A program made the translations under genes and the position numbers. Positions 43,980 through 53,652 of a stretch of DNA of 64,000 nucleotides are shown piece by piece. The stretch's first letter is position 1. Each line of letters starts with the position of its first letter. The DNA is from an uncultured Odoribacter sp. (GTDB lineage: Bacteria; Bacteroidota; Bacteroidia; Bacteroidales; Marinifilaceae). The notes beneath the pieces were generated by a model. It was not told where the DNA came from. It ran no database searches and worked only from the letters and a program-made list of their open reading frames with translations. The stretch spans positions 13,856 through 77,855 of the forward strand of contig CAJURM010000014.1 in the NCBI GenBank assembly GCA_910589025.1, written 5' to 3'.

Positions 43980-45293
43980 CTATTTTCCGATTCCGTAATA
44001 GATGTAACCGAATTCTTTCATCTGCTCCGGACTGTAAATGTTACGTCCGTCGAAGATTACTTTTTCTTTTAACGCTTTTTCGATGTAAGTAAATTTCGGA
44101 ATCTTAAATTCCTGCCATTCCGTTACAACGATCATTGCATCCGCACCATCCAGTGCTTCATACATTGTGGAGGCATATTCTATCCGGTCCCCCATCCTGC
44201 GCCTGCATTCCGTCATGGCAACAGGGTCAAAAGCACACACGGTCGCGCCGGCTGCCAGCAATTTCTCTATCAAGACCAAAGCAGGAGCCTCGCGCATATC
44301 GTCCGTGGCAGGTTTAAAGGCCAATCCCCACAAGCCGAATCGCTTTCCCTTCACATCCTGCCCGTAATGTTTCATGATCTTATTAAAAATCAATTCTTTC
44401 TGTCTCTCATTCACGCTTTCGACAGCTTTCAGTACTTCCATGCTATATCCATAGTTGTCGCCCGTTTTAATCAATGCTTTCACATCTTTCGGGAAACAAG
44501 AACCTCCGTACCCGCACCCCGCATTCAGAAATTTCTTCCCGATGCGGCTGTCAGCCCCAATGCCTTTTTTTACGGCTTCGACATTCGCCCCTACCAATTC
44601 GCACAAATTGGCAATGTCATTCATGAAGGAGATGCGTGTTGCCAACATGGAATTGGCGGCATATTTCGTCATTTCTGCGGAAGGGATGTCCATAATCAGC
44701 AGAGGGATGTTGTTGAGCAAAAAGGCATGATACAAGCGCTCCATAACTTTGCGGGCTCTTTCGGACTCCACACCGACTACAATCCGGTCCGGAGCCATAA
44801 AGTCATTCACCGCATCTCCCTCTTTCAGAAATTCCGGATTGGAAGCTACGTCAAATGCAACGTCCGTCCCTCTTTTCCGCAATTCTTCCTCTATCGCATT
44901 CTTTACCTTAAAATTCGTTCCCACCGGAACGGTAGATTTAGTAACAACGACTGTATAATGGTCAAGCAATTGTCCCACTTCCCGCGCCACTCCCAGGACA
45001 TAACTCAAATCCGCACTTCCGTCCTCGTCGGGAGGGGTACCCACAGCAATGAAAACAGCATCGGCATCTTTTAAAGAGGTCGCCAGGGAGGTGGTAAAAA
45101 ATAACCGTCCGTCTGCCCGGTTTTTGGCCACCAATTCAGCCAGTCCGGGTTCATAAATAGGTATTTCCCCTTTGTTCAGCATCCGGATTTTCTCTTCATT
45201 GACATCCACACATGTCACCGTTATGCCCGACTCCGCCAGGCAAGTCCCTGAAACCAAACCAACATACCCGGTACCGACAACCGATATTCTCAT
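43980..45293 (-). CDS. ugd: UDP-glucose 6-dehydrogenase
   Basis: A 437-residue NAD-dependent enzyme making UDP-glucuronic acid for capsule and glycan synthesis. N-terminal Rossmann motif 'ISVVGTGYVGLVSGTCLAE', 'VAVGTPPDEDGSADLSYV' area, catalytic Cys in 'AGCGYGGSCFPKDVKAL', and 'GLAFKPATDDMREAP'. Met at 45293 gives the family start; a longer reading adds 129 non-homologous residues across the upstream promoter region and is rejected. No sugar-nucleotide partner genes are adjacent. Confidence 0.96.
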   Translation of the reverse strand: MRISVVGTGYVGLVSGTCLAESGITVTCVDVNEEKIRMLNKGEIPIYEPGLAELVAKNRADGRLFFTTSLATSLKDADAVFIAVGTPPDEDGSADLSYVLGVAREVGQLLDHYTVVVTKSTVPVGTNFKVKNAIEEELRKRGTDVAFDVASNPEFLKEGDAVNDFMAPDRIVVGVESERARKVMERLYHAFLLNNIPLLIMDIPSAEMTKYAANSMLATRISFMNDIANLCELVGANVEAVKKGIGADSRIGKKFLNAGCGYGGSCFPKDVKALIKTGDNYGYSMEVLKAVESVNERQKELIFNKIMKHYGQDVKGKRFGLWGLAFKPATDDMREAPALVLIEKLLAAGATVCAFDPVAMTECRRRMGDRIEYASTMYEALDGADAMIVVTEWQEFKIPKFTYIEKALKEKVIFDGRNIYSPEQMKEFGYIYYGIGK

Positions 45294-45319
45294 AATCAGA
45301 TTTTTTATATATAACGCGA

Positions 45320-45327
45320 CAAAAGTA
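45320..45327 (-). promoter_or_regulatory. -7 box before ugd
   Basis: TACTTTTG on the minus strand, 26 bases before the ugd start; no clear -33 box. It supports the shorter start. Confidence 0.45.
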
Positions 45328-45494
45328 AAAAAAATAAAACCTGCTCCGTCGGGATTCAGTTTTATTTCTATAATTTTGTCTATAATATTCAAAAATAAAC
45401 GATATAGACTGAAAAGCCCCGGAAACACTGTAAAATAAGCCGGAAGCTTATAATAATCATTCACAATCCGAGTAATCTCATAAATTTTTCTGTT

Positions 45495-48400
45495 ATGAAT
45501 TTCAAGACATATTTTTTCTGTTCTATCTGTTTCATCGCTTTGTTGTTCAGTTCCTGTTTCCGGCAACAGAATCAGCAAACGGGAAATAACCCCTATATCT
45601 ATAGTCATACGTCGGGCACTATTCTCTCGAGCGCCCCTATCCATATCTGGCTGGAAGGTAGCGCAAAAGATGAATTTCACAACGGCGAAATCCTCCCCTC
45701 ATCCGTTCTGCAATTTACTCCGTCGGTGAAAGGACAAGTTGTTCTCTCCGACCGGTCGATGCTTGAATTTATACCGGAGCAGCCCTTTAAGAACGGCCAA
45801 ACCTACCGGGTCAAGTTTCACGTAGGAGCTCTCATGGATGTTCCCCGGCAAAACGAATACTTTGAATTTCCTGTAAAAATTACAGAATTAAAAGCCTCTT
45901 TCACACCGGGACACTTAAGTTCCGAAAACTATAACGATACACTGACCTACGAAGCAACCGTCACTACGTCCGATTATATCGCACCGGAAAAGGTTGAAAA
46001 CACCGTTACGACACATTGGAAGGCTTCCGGCCTGAAGCAGGAATGGATTCACAATGGCAATAACCACACTCTGAAAATCAAAAACATAGCAAAAGGCGAA
46101 GAACCGACAGTCCTGACACTAACGTTTGATAAGCTGGTCAGCAATTACGAAAATTTTGAAGTCACCATTCCCGCCAAAGAGCAATTCAGCGTGCTGGATA
46201 TGCGGCTTGATAAAGACGACCGCAATACCGTCCGGATAGATTTTTCAAATAATTTGGACCCGGAACAGGACCTGAACGGGCTGGCCACTATCGAAGGGAT
46301 TTCCGGTATCCGGTATAAAATTTCTAAAAATACACTTTTCCTCTATTATACGCCCGGAGAAAACCAGGAGAATCTGAAAATAACCCTCCATCAGGGCATT
46401 CGAAGTGTGGAGGGTCAAACACTCAGCGAAGACGATACGCAGATTCTTCCTCTGCCTTCAGACATGCCGGCAGTAAAATTCATCGGCAAGGGTATCATTA
46501 TGCCGGCAAAGGGTGAAGTGCTGCTGCCTTTCTCCGCTGTTGCCCTGAAAGCTGTCGACATCCAGATTATCAAAGTATTTCAGCAGAATATGAATTTTTT
46601 CCTGCAGGAAAACAACCTGGCGGGAGATAATGAGTTTATGCGTACCGCCCGACCTGTATTCCGGAAGAAAATAGACCTGACTGAAAACACATCCCAGATT
46701 AACTTAAACCGCTGGCACGACTTTACCGTGGATCTTTCCAAATTAGTCCAACTGGAAAAAGGCGTAATATACCGGGTAGAAATCAGATTCCGCAAATCCT
46801 ATACGACACTGGATTGTGCCAATGAAGGGAATGATGATGCCAATTTCTACAAACAGGACTGGGACGGTGAGAACGATTATTACAGCAGCTATTATACGCC
46901 TTCCGACTACAGGTGGGAAGAAAGGAATGATCCATGCAGCAATTCTTATTACACAAGCCAACGCTTTATCAGCAAAAACATCATCAATACGTCTTTAGGC
47001 CTTTTAGTCAAACGGACTACAGACAACAGGTATTTTGTTGCCGTCAATGATATTGCCACAGCAGCCCCCGTAAGCAACTGCAAAGTGATGCTCTATGATT
47101 ATCAAAACCAAAGGTTAGATTCAGCGATGACGGACAAAGATGGTTTTGCCTATCTTGACCCGGGAACGAAAGGTTTCATTATTCAAGCCAGTAAGGACAA
47201 TGACAGGGCATGGCTCAAAGTGTCTGACGGAAATTCCCTGTCGCTGAGTAATTTTGATGTCAGCGGCCAGGATGTACAATCCGGACTAAAAGGGTTTATT
47301 TACGGAGAGCGAGGGGTATGGCGCCCGGGAGACCCGGTTTATCTCTCTTTTATTCTGGAGGACAAACAACACGTATTACCTGCCGGCCATCCTGTTATCG
47401 CCCAATTGATTGACCCGAAAGGCAATTGTATTGAAACCCGCCAAAGCGCTACCGGAGAGAGCCCTATACATACCTTCCGTTTTTCCACGTCACCCGATGC
47501 ACCAACCGGATACTGGAAGGCCATCATCAAGGTGGGCGGTACCGTATTTTCCAAAACGTTGAAAATCGAAACGATAAAACCGAACCGAATGAGTATCACG
47601 ATGTTGTTCCCTCATGACGATCTCATAGGCAAGGGCATCGCTGATCAGACTATCGAAGTAAAAAGCCGCTGGTTAAACGGGGCTGAAGCCCCCCACCGCA
47701 AAGCTATTAGTGAAGTGCGGTTGCATGCAGGCAATAATAATTTCAAAAGTTATCCGGACTATACCTTCCAGGATGCAGGTTCAGGTTTTGAACCTTACGT
47801 CGCAACATTGTTTGACGGTACGACCAACGCAGAAGGGAGTTTTAAAATCGACGTAAATCAGATACAAACCGAAAATGCCCCCGGCCTCCTCAATGCTACG
47901 TTTACGACCCGTATTTTTGAAGAGGGAGGAGATTTCAGCATTTCCAGTTACACGACCCAATACTCTCCCTATACGCTTTACACCGGTATCCGCCTGCCGG
48001 AACCGGATGACGATTGGTATTCCACCCGGGAATCCGTTAAGTTAAGCGGTGTGATTGTCAATCCTTTGGGTGAGAAAACAAATACACAAACTACAGTCAA
48101 TATCCGGGTCTATGAGACAACCTGGCGCTGGTGGTGGGATGCGGAGAATAATTCCCCGGGCTCCTATATCAACCGCTCTTATGACAATCTGGTTTTTGAA
48201 AAGAATGTCAAAACTGTCAACGGTAATTTTTCCGTCAATCTGAATATCAGCCGCTACGGTCGCTATTATATCCTGGCAACCAACAAAGCATCGGGCCACA
48301 GTGCAGGCAAAATAGCCTATTTCGGCTCCTGGGCGGAAAATAACAACGGAGAGACAGCAACCGTGCTCAACCTCTCTGCCGATAAGAAATCGTATAAAAC

Positions 48401-50945
48401 CGGCGAAAAGGTACGTATCCGCATTCCTTCTTCCCAGAAAGGAATAGCCATTGTCAGTCTGGAAAACGGAAGTACTTTCAGGGACATCCGCCGCATAGAA
48501 ACGACAGCAGGTTCCTCTTTCTTTGAATTTGAAGCGACCAGCAGCATGTGTCCCAATATTTACGTTTTTGTCACCTTGATCCAACCGCAGCAAAAACGGG
48601 ACAATGACCACCCTATCCGGATGTACGGAGTACTCAATATCAATGTGGAAGACCCGGCACTTCACCTTAAACCCGTAATCCATATGCCGGACGAACTGCG
48701 CCCGGATGAAGATTTCCAGGTTACGGTAAGTGAAGAGAACCAACAGGAAATGGATTACACGCTCGCTATTGTCGACGAAGGCTTGTTGTCCATTACTTCT
48801 TTCCGCACCCCTCAACCTTTCCCCGCATTTTATGCCCGGGAAGCTTTGGGGGTAAAAAACTGGGATTTTTACGATTTCATTTTCGGCGCTTACGGAGCCC
48901 GGCTGGAAAAAGCGTTTGCCATCGGGGGAGACGAATCCCTTACCTCTCTGCAAGACGAAAAGACCAACCGTTTTAAACCAGTTGTTCTGTTCAAAGGGCC
49001 TCTTCATCTGAAAAGAGGGGAGAAACAAAATCTTACGTTCCACATGCCGGAATATATCGGAGAAGTGAGAGCCATGCTCGTAGCCGCCACCAATCAAGGG
49101 GAATACGGTGCGACTTCGGCGTCAGCCCTGGTGAAAAAACCGCTGATGCTTTCTGCCGCTCTCCCCCGTACGTTTACACCGGGAGACACTCTGGATATTC
49201 CGCTGACAGTCTTTGCCATGGACAACAGTATCCACAAAGTGGAGGTACAACTCACTACAAACGATAAAATTAAAATTCTTGGTCAAAGCCGGCAAGAAAC
49301 CACTTTCCGGGAAAAAGGTGAAAACCTGCTTTGGTTTAAACTTTGTGTCAATGAGACAAACGGCGTAGCTGCCCTGCAATTCTCTGCCCAATCGGGAAAG
49401 GAGAAGTCAACACTGAAGGAAACAGGCGAAATCCGTATTCCGAATCCGCCGATTACAGAAATAGAAGCCCATTTACTGAAAGCAGGCGAAAGTTTTGATT
49501 TCAAAAACACGGTGGCAGGTGCTAATCCCCAAGCTATGCTGGAGATAACGACTATCCCGCCGCTTAACCTGGCGGAACGCCTGAACGAGCTTATCACTTA
49601 TCCTCACGGATGTGCCGAACAAATTACATCGGCAGCATTCCCACAATTGACGCTTGACCAATTAATCAGCCTGACACCTAAACAAAAAGCCAAAATTGAA
49701 GAACACGTCAAAACGGTCATCCAGCGTTTAGGATTGTATCAAACACGGGAAGGGGGCTTCGCTTACTGGCCGGGAGAACCTCACACATCGGAATGGGTAA
49801 GCAGCTATGTCGCACACTTCCTGATAACAGCCAAACAATTAGGTTATAACGTACCGATGCCTTTGCTTCAAAATGATTTGAAATACCTGAAAGCAATTGC
49901 CAACAATTACCGGATTCAAGATAAGTATGACGCCACAAACCAAGGGTACCGGCTCTATGTACTTGCCTTAGCCGGAAAACCCGATTTGGCCGCTATGAAC
50001 CGGATGAAAGAACTCAAAACCGCAAACAATACCGCCAAGTGGCTGCTGGCTTCCGCCTATGCTCTAAGCAACCATCCGAATATCGGACGCAACCTTATCC
50101 GGGAAACTTCCCCGAATGTGAATCCTTACCGCCAGACAGGATATACTTTCGGCTCAACAACCCGAGACCAGGCAATTATTCTCCAGGCAATGGTGAATCT
50201 CAATATGCAACAGGAAGCCTTCCAGATGTTGGAAAAAATATCTTCGGCCCTTTCTTCCCAGGAATGGATGAGCACCCAGACAACCGCCTTTGCCCTCCTC
50301 GCCGCATGCGATTATGTGAAACATTTTGTCGGAAAAGTGGACGGACTCGACTTCTCTATTCAACAGGCAGGAAAAACAGAAAAAATCACCCTGACCCGGA
50401 CGGTTTACCAACAGGAAATCCCTGTAAATCATGAAAAAGCAAGCGTAAAGGTCAGCAATAACAGCCAGAACCAAGTTTATGCCCGGTTGATAACCTCTTC
50501 TGCTCCCTATCACGTCGTAAGCAAACGGGTGATGTCAGGGTTGCTGATGAATATACGTTACTATGATGCGGCTGGCAATCCGATAGATGTAGAGCAGATG
50601 AAACAAGGAACAGATATTACAGCCGAAATCAGTATCAAGAATACCGGAATAACGGGTACTTATCAGAATCTGGCCTTATCTTATCTGCTCCCATCGGGCT
50701 TTGAGATTATCAATGACCGGCTTACCGGAAACAGTTCCGCTTTTAAAGAAGCCGATTATGTTGACATACGGGACGACCGTTACTATGTCTATTTCAGTTT
50801 AAAACGAGAGCAGACTAAAACATTCAAATTCCGCTTCAATGCTGCTTTCCCGGGTGTTTTTACCCAACCGGCCATCACCTGTGAGGCGATGTATGACCAC
50901 AGCATAGAAGCCGTGTTGCCCGGAGGCAAAGTGGAGATACGATGA
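45495..50945 (+). CDS. Bacterial alpha-2-macroglobulin lipoprotein
   Basis: An 1816-residue lipoprotein (Cys box 'LLFSSC', Cys at about 21) of the bacterial alpha-2-macroglobulin family (YfhM/MG2-A2M-TED layout). It traps attacking proteases: 'GLKGFIYGERGVWRPGDPVYLSFILEDKQ' in parts marks the MG2 region, 'LKRGEKQNLTFHMPEYIGEVRAMLVA' the A2M domain, and the thioester 'HGCAEQ' is intact (C1373-A-E-Q1376) in the alpha-helical thioester domain. It would be anchored in the periplasm or at the surface. In many bacteria pbpC follows this gene; here a DNA-binding-domain gene overlaps it by 4 bases instead. Confidence 0.95.
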   Translation: MNFKTYFFCSICFIALLFSSCFRQQNQQTGNNPYIYSHTSGTILSSAPIHIWLEGSAKDEFHNGEILPSSVLQFTPSVKGQVVLSDRSMLEFIPEQPFKNGQTYRVKFHVGALMDVPRQNEYFEFPVKITELKASFTPGHLSSENYNDTLTYEATVTTSDYIAPEKVENTVTTHWKASGLKQEWIHNGNNHTLKIKNIAKGEEPTVLTLTFDKLVSNYENFEVTIPAKEQFSVLDMRLDKDDRNTVRIDFSNNLDPEQDLNGLATIEGISGIRYKISKNTLFLYYTPGENQENLKITLHQGIRSVEGQTLSEDDTQILPLPSDMPAVKFIGKGIIMPAKGEVLLPFSAVALKAVDIQIIKVFQQNMNFFLQENNLAGDNEFMRTARPVFRKKIDLTENTSQINLNRWHDFTVDLSKLVQLEKGVIYRVEIRFRKSYTTLDCANEGNDDANFYKQDWDGENDYYSSYYTPSDYRWEERNDPCSNSYYTSQRFISKNIINTSLGLLVKRTTDNRYFVAVNDIATAAPVSNCKVMLYDYQNQRLDSAMTDKDGFAYLDPGTKGFIIQASKDNDRAWLKVSDGNSLSLSNFDVSGQDVQSGLKGFIYGERGVWRPGDPVYLSFILEDKQHVLPAGHPVIAQLIDPKGNCIETRQSATGESPIHTFRFSTSPDAPTGYWKAIIKVGGTVFSKTLKIETIKPNRMSITMLFPHDDLIGKGIADQTIEVKSRWLNGAEAPHRKAISEVRLHAGNNNFKSYPDYTFQDAGSGFEPYVATLFDGTTNAEGSFKIDVNQIQTENAPGLLNATFTTRIFEEGGDFSISSYTTQYSPYTLYTGIRLPEPDDDWYSTRESVKLSGVIVNPLGEKTNTQTTVNIRVYETTWRWWWDAENNSPGSYINRSYDNLVFEKNVKTVNGNFSVNLNISRYGRYYILATNKASGHSAGKIAYFGSWAENNNGETATVLNLSADKKSYKTGEKVRIRIPSSQKGIAIVSLENGSTFRDIRRIETTAGSSFFEFEATSSMCPNIYVFVTLIQPQQKRDNDHPIRMYGVLNINVEDPALHLKPVIHMPDELRPDEDFQVTVSEENQQEMDYTLAIVDEGLLSITSFRTPQPFPAFYAREALGVKNWDFYDFIFGAYGARLEKAFAIGGDESLTSLQDEKTNRFKPVVLFKGPLHLKRGEKQNLTFHMPEYIGEVRAMLVAATNQGEYGATSASALVKKPLMLSAALPRTFTPGDTLDIPLTVFAMDNSIHKVEVQLTTNDKIKILGQSRQETTFREKGENLLWFKLCVNETNGVAALQFSAQSGKEKSTLKETGEIRIPNPPITEIEAHLLKAGESFDFKNTVAGANPQAMLEITTIPPLNLAERLNELITYPHGCAEQITSAAFPQLTLDQLISLTPKQKAKIEEHVKTVIQRLGLYQTREGGFAYWPGEPHTSEWVSSYVAHFLITAKQLGYNVPMPLLQNDLKYLKAIANNYRIQDKYDATNQGYRLYVLALAGKPDLAAMNRMKELKTANNTAKWLLASAYALSNHPNIGRNLIRETSPNVNPYRQTGYTFGSTTRDQAIILQAMVNLNMQQEAFQMLEKISSALSSQEWMSTQTTAFALLAACDYVKHFVGKVDGLDFSIQQAGKTEKITLTRTVYQQEIPVNHEKASVKVSNNSQNQVYARLITSSAPYHVVSKRVMSGLLMNIRYYDAAGNPIDVEQMKQGTDITAEISIKNTGITGTYQNLALSYLLPSGFEIINDRLTGNSSAFKEADYVDIRDDRYYVYFSLKREQTKTFKFRFNAAFPGVFTQPAITCEAMYDHSIEAVLPGGKVEIR

Positions 50946-51607
50946 AAAATTACCGCACTGACGCAGCCTATCTCCAGGAGCTCATCAGCCACGGAGAACA
51001 CCAGCAACAGGATTTCAAGTTTGAAATTTCAGATGCCCGCAAAATAGCACGCAGCCTATCCGCCTTCTCTAACACAGAAGGCGGACGGTTGTTGGTGGGC
51101 GTGAAAGACAACGGGAAAATAGCCGGCGTCAGGTCCGAAGAAGAAGCCTATATGATTGAGGCTGCCGCCAAACTCTACTGCAAACCGCAAGTCGAGTTCA
51201 GCATCAGGAATTACATCATCGAAAACAAAACCGTACTGGAAGTATGCATACCGGAAGGTGTACAAAAACCGTACTATGCCCGCGACAACGATAACAAGTA
51301 TAAAGCGTATCTGAGAATAAAAGATGAAAATATATTGGCCACAGCCGTACATATCCGGGTATGGCAGCTGATGAATGCTCCGAAAGGCACTTTTATACAT
51401 TATTCTTCACACGAACAGGCATTGCTGGACTATCTTAATGAAAATGAACGGATTTCACTGTCACAGTACTGCAAACTCTTTTCCGTACCCCGTTTCAAAG
51501 CCATCAGCCTATTCGCCAAACTTATCCGTTTTGATGTCATTGAAGCCGTCTTCCAGGAACGTAAATTCTATTTTCGCCTCCACCCGCAAATTTTTCCGAC
51601 CCAATAA
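50942..51607 (+). CDS. AlbA_2/Schlafen-type domain protein, putative regulator
   Basis: A 221-residue cytoplasmic protein with an N-terminal AlbA_2 (Schlafen AAA_4) domain over about 10-130: 'GEHQQQDFKFEISDARKIARSLSAFSNTEGGRLLVGVKDNGKI' in parts, 'PEGVQKPYYARD'. The C-terminal about 70 residues look like a winged helix ('ALLDYLNENERISLSQYCKLFSVPRFKAISLFAKLI' in parts). ATGA overlap with the macroglobulin gene shows translational coupling. Function is unknown; nucleic-acid binding is inferred from the domain. Confidence 0.8.
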   Translation: MKNYRTDAAYLQELISHGEHQQQDFKFEISDARKIARSLSAFSNTEGGRLLVGVKDNGKIAGVRSEEEAYMIEAAAKLYCKPQVEFSIRNYIIENKTVLEVCIPEGVQKPYYARDNDNKYKAYLRIKDENILATAVHIRVWQLMNAPKGTFIHYSSHEQALLDYLNENERISLSQYCKLFSVPRFKAISLFAKLIRFDVIEAVFQERKFYFRLHPQIFPTQ

Positions 51608-51644
51608 CAAAATATGCAGTTGGGTACTTGTGTAAAAAAATCTA

Positions 51645-51652
51645 TACTTTTG
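51645..51652 (+). promoter_or_regulatory. -7 box before the esterase gene
   Basis: TACTTTTG, 31 bases before the chosen esterase start; a TTG lies 22 bases further up, a little far. It argues against the longer reading from 51614. Confidence 0.45.
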
Positions 51653-51682
51653 TATACGTCAATTATTATAACAGTTTTACCG

Positions 51683-52507
51683 ATGAAATTATGGCTTTCC
51701 GGAATATTGCTATGCGTAATCTCCGGTTTATCAATACAAGCTCAGACTGTCGACACCATCAGCGTTTACAGTCCTTCCATGAATAAACAGTTCAGGAACG
51801 TTCTTATTCTGCCCGAAGGATACGGCAAAGACACCACACAAAAATATCCCACCGTTTACCTCTTACATGGTTTTGGCGAGCGGTATGACGGATGGCTAAA
51901 ACGCATCAAACCCAATTTACCCCAACTGGCTTCCCGCTATAATATGATTATCGTATGTCCCGAAGGAGGCCGCAGTTGGTATTGGGACAGCCCCGTAAAT
52001 CCGGAGATTCGCTTTGAAACGTATGTCAGCCGGGAACTGCCGAATTATATCGATTCCCATTATGTCACATACGCTTCCAGGGAGACACGCGCTATCACAG
52101 GATTCAGCATGGGTGGGCATGGTGCCTTATGGCTCACGTTCAGACATCCGGACATTTTTGGAGCCGGAGGTTCTATGAGCGGCGGAGTGGATATACGTCC
52201 TTTCCCCGAAAAATGGGATATGAAAGTACAATTGGGCGAGTATTCCCAAAATCCGGAAAGATGGGACGCCTATACCGTTATAAATCAAATTCCGGAGTCC
52301 AATGCATCCGATTTGCCCGCACTTATTATCGACTGCGGCAGTGAGGACTTTTTTTATGAGGTAAACCAGGCATTGCATGAAAAGCTGCTTGCCCGTCATA
52401 TCCCGCATGACTTTATCATCCGTCCCGGAGCCCACAACCGCCCCTATTGGAAGAATGCCATTGACTATCAATTACTTTTTTTCCATCTTTTTTTCACAAG
52501 AGAATGA
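51683..52507 (+). CDS. Secreted alpha/beta-hydrolase esterase (esterase D/XynZ-like)
   Basis: A 274-residue secreted esterase (PF00756). Signal peptide 1-20 ('LLCVISGLSIQAQ'), 'KYPTVYLLHGFGERYDGWLK', oxyanion and nucleophile elbow 'AITGFSMGGHGALWLTFRHPDIFGAGGSMSGG' in parts (Ser in GFSMGG), 'IIDCGSEDFFYEVNQALHEKL' with the Asp, and His in 'RPGAHNRPYWKNAI'. Related enzymes act as feruloyl or acetyl esterases, or as S-formylglutathione-hydrolase-like proteins; substrate unknown. Confidence 0.9.
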   Translation: MKLWLSGILLCVISGLSIQAQTVDTISVYSPSMNKQFRNVLILPEGYGKDTTQKYPTVYLLHGFGERYDGWLKRIKPNLPQLASRYNMIIVCPEGGRSWYWDSPVNPEIRFETYVSRELPNYIDSHYVTYASRETRAITGFSMGGHGALWLTFRHPDIFGAGGSMSGGVDIRPFPEKWDMKVQLGEYSQNPERWDAYTVINQIPESNASDLPALIIDCGSEDFFYEVNQALHEKLLARHIPHDFIIRPGAHNRPYWKNAIDYQLLFFHLFFTRE

Positions 52508-52592
52508 AATAAGCCCTAAAGTCTGTCTTTCCTCCGGCAACTTTTTGCTTCACATCGCGTAACAACTGAATAACTTCATACATAATTACGCC

Positions 52593-53648
52593 ATGAGGAA
52601 CAAAATACAGGAGCTTTTAGGGGAAAAACAAGAATTTTACTTAAACCATACTTGCCGGACGATTGACAAAAAAATGCTCCACGTTCCTTCGCCCCATTTC
52701 ATTGATGAAGTATGGACCGATTCCGACCGCAACCTTCCGACACTGAACAGCTTGCAGGCACTCTTTAATCATGGCCGCCTGGCCCATACAGGCTACCTGG
52801 CCATCCTCCCGGTTGACCAAGGCATTGAGCATACAGCCGGAGCATCCTTCGCTCCCAACCCTCTTTATTTCGACCCCGAAAACATCGTCCGTCTGGCCAT
52901 TGAGGGAGGATGTAATGCCGTAGCCTCCACGTTCGGAGTATTGGGAGCCGTGGCACGCAAATATGCCCACAAAATTCCCTTTATCGTGAAAATCAACCAC
53001 AATGAATTGCTCAGTTATCCCAACAGCTATGACCAGATTCTTTTCGGCAACATACGCGAAGCCTGGAATTCCGGAGCCATTGCCGTAGGAGCCACCATTT
53101 ATTTCGGTTCCACCGACAGCCGTCGGCAAATTACAGAGATAGCCCGGACTTTCGCCTATGCCCACGAATTAGGTATGGCTACCATCCTCTGGTGTTATCT
53201 GCGGAACCCGGCTTTCAAGCAAGAAAGTATTGATTATCATGTAGCGGCTGACCTCACCGGGCAAGCCAATCACTTGGGAGTAACACTGCAAGCCGATATT
53301 ATCAAACAGAAATTACCGGAAAATAACGGAGGTTTCACAGCTCTGCATTTTGCGAAGTCAGATCCCCGGATGTATTCCCAACTTACGTCCAGCCATCCGA
53401 TTGATTTATGCCGTTATCAAGTTGCCAATTGTTATATGGGAAGAGCAGGCCTCATCAATTCGGGCGGAGAATCACGGGGAGCAACGGATTTGCAGGAAGC
53501 TGTCATAACTGCCGTTGTCAACAAAAGAGCCGGAGGCATGGGACTCATCAGCGGAAGAAAAGCTTTCCAGAAAGAGATGAATGAAGGGATTGAACTGCTC
53601 CACACCATTCAGGATGTCTATCTCGACCCGGATATTACTGTAGCCTGA
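52593..53648 (+). CDS. Class I fructose-bisphosphate aldolase (DhnA/FbaB type)
   Basis: A 351-residue aldolase splitting fructose 1,6-bisphosphate through a Schiff base. 'GYLAILPVDQGIEHTAGASFAPNP' in parts, 'CNAVASTFGVLG', 'IPFIVKINHNELL', 'GAIAVGATIYFGSTDSRRQI', and 'GRAGLINSGGESRGATDLQEAVITAVVNKRAGGMGLISGRKAFQ' in parts follow the DeoC/FbaB family layout. It is the common aldolase annotation in Bacteroidales at this length. It converges with gpmA, another glycolytic gene, with only 4 bases between the stops. Confidence 0.93.
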   Translation: MRNKIQELLGEKQEFYLNHTCRTIDKKMLHVPSPHFIDEVWTDSDRNLPTLNSLQALFNHGRLAHTGYLAILPVDQGIEHTAGASFAPNPLYFDPENIVRLAIEGGCNAVASTFGVLGAVARKYAHKIPFIVKINHNELLSYPNSYDQILFGNIREAWNSGAIAVGATIYFGSTDSRRQITEIARTFAYAHELGMATILWCYLRNPAFKQESIDYHVAADLTGQANHLGVTLQADIIKQKLPENNGGFTALHFAKSDPRMYSQLTSSHPIDLCRYQVANCYMGRAGLINSGGESRGATDLQEAVITAVVNKRAGGMGLISGRKAFQKEMNEGIELLHTIQDVYLDPDITVA

Positions 53649-53652
53649 ATCT

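Noticed and set aside
43124..44092. A 322-codon rightward frame
   Set aside because: Antisense to the lipid kinase and the end of ugd; low-complexity shadow.
48042..49097. A 351-codon leftward frame
   Set aside because: Antisense inside the alpha-2-macroglobulin gene, with no recognisable domain.
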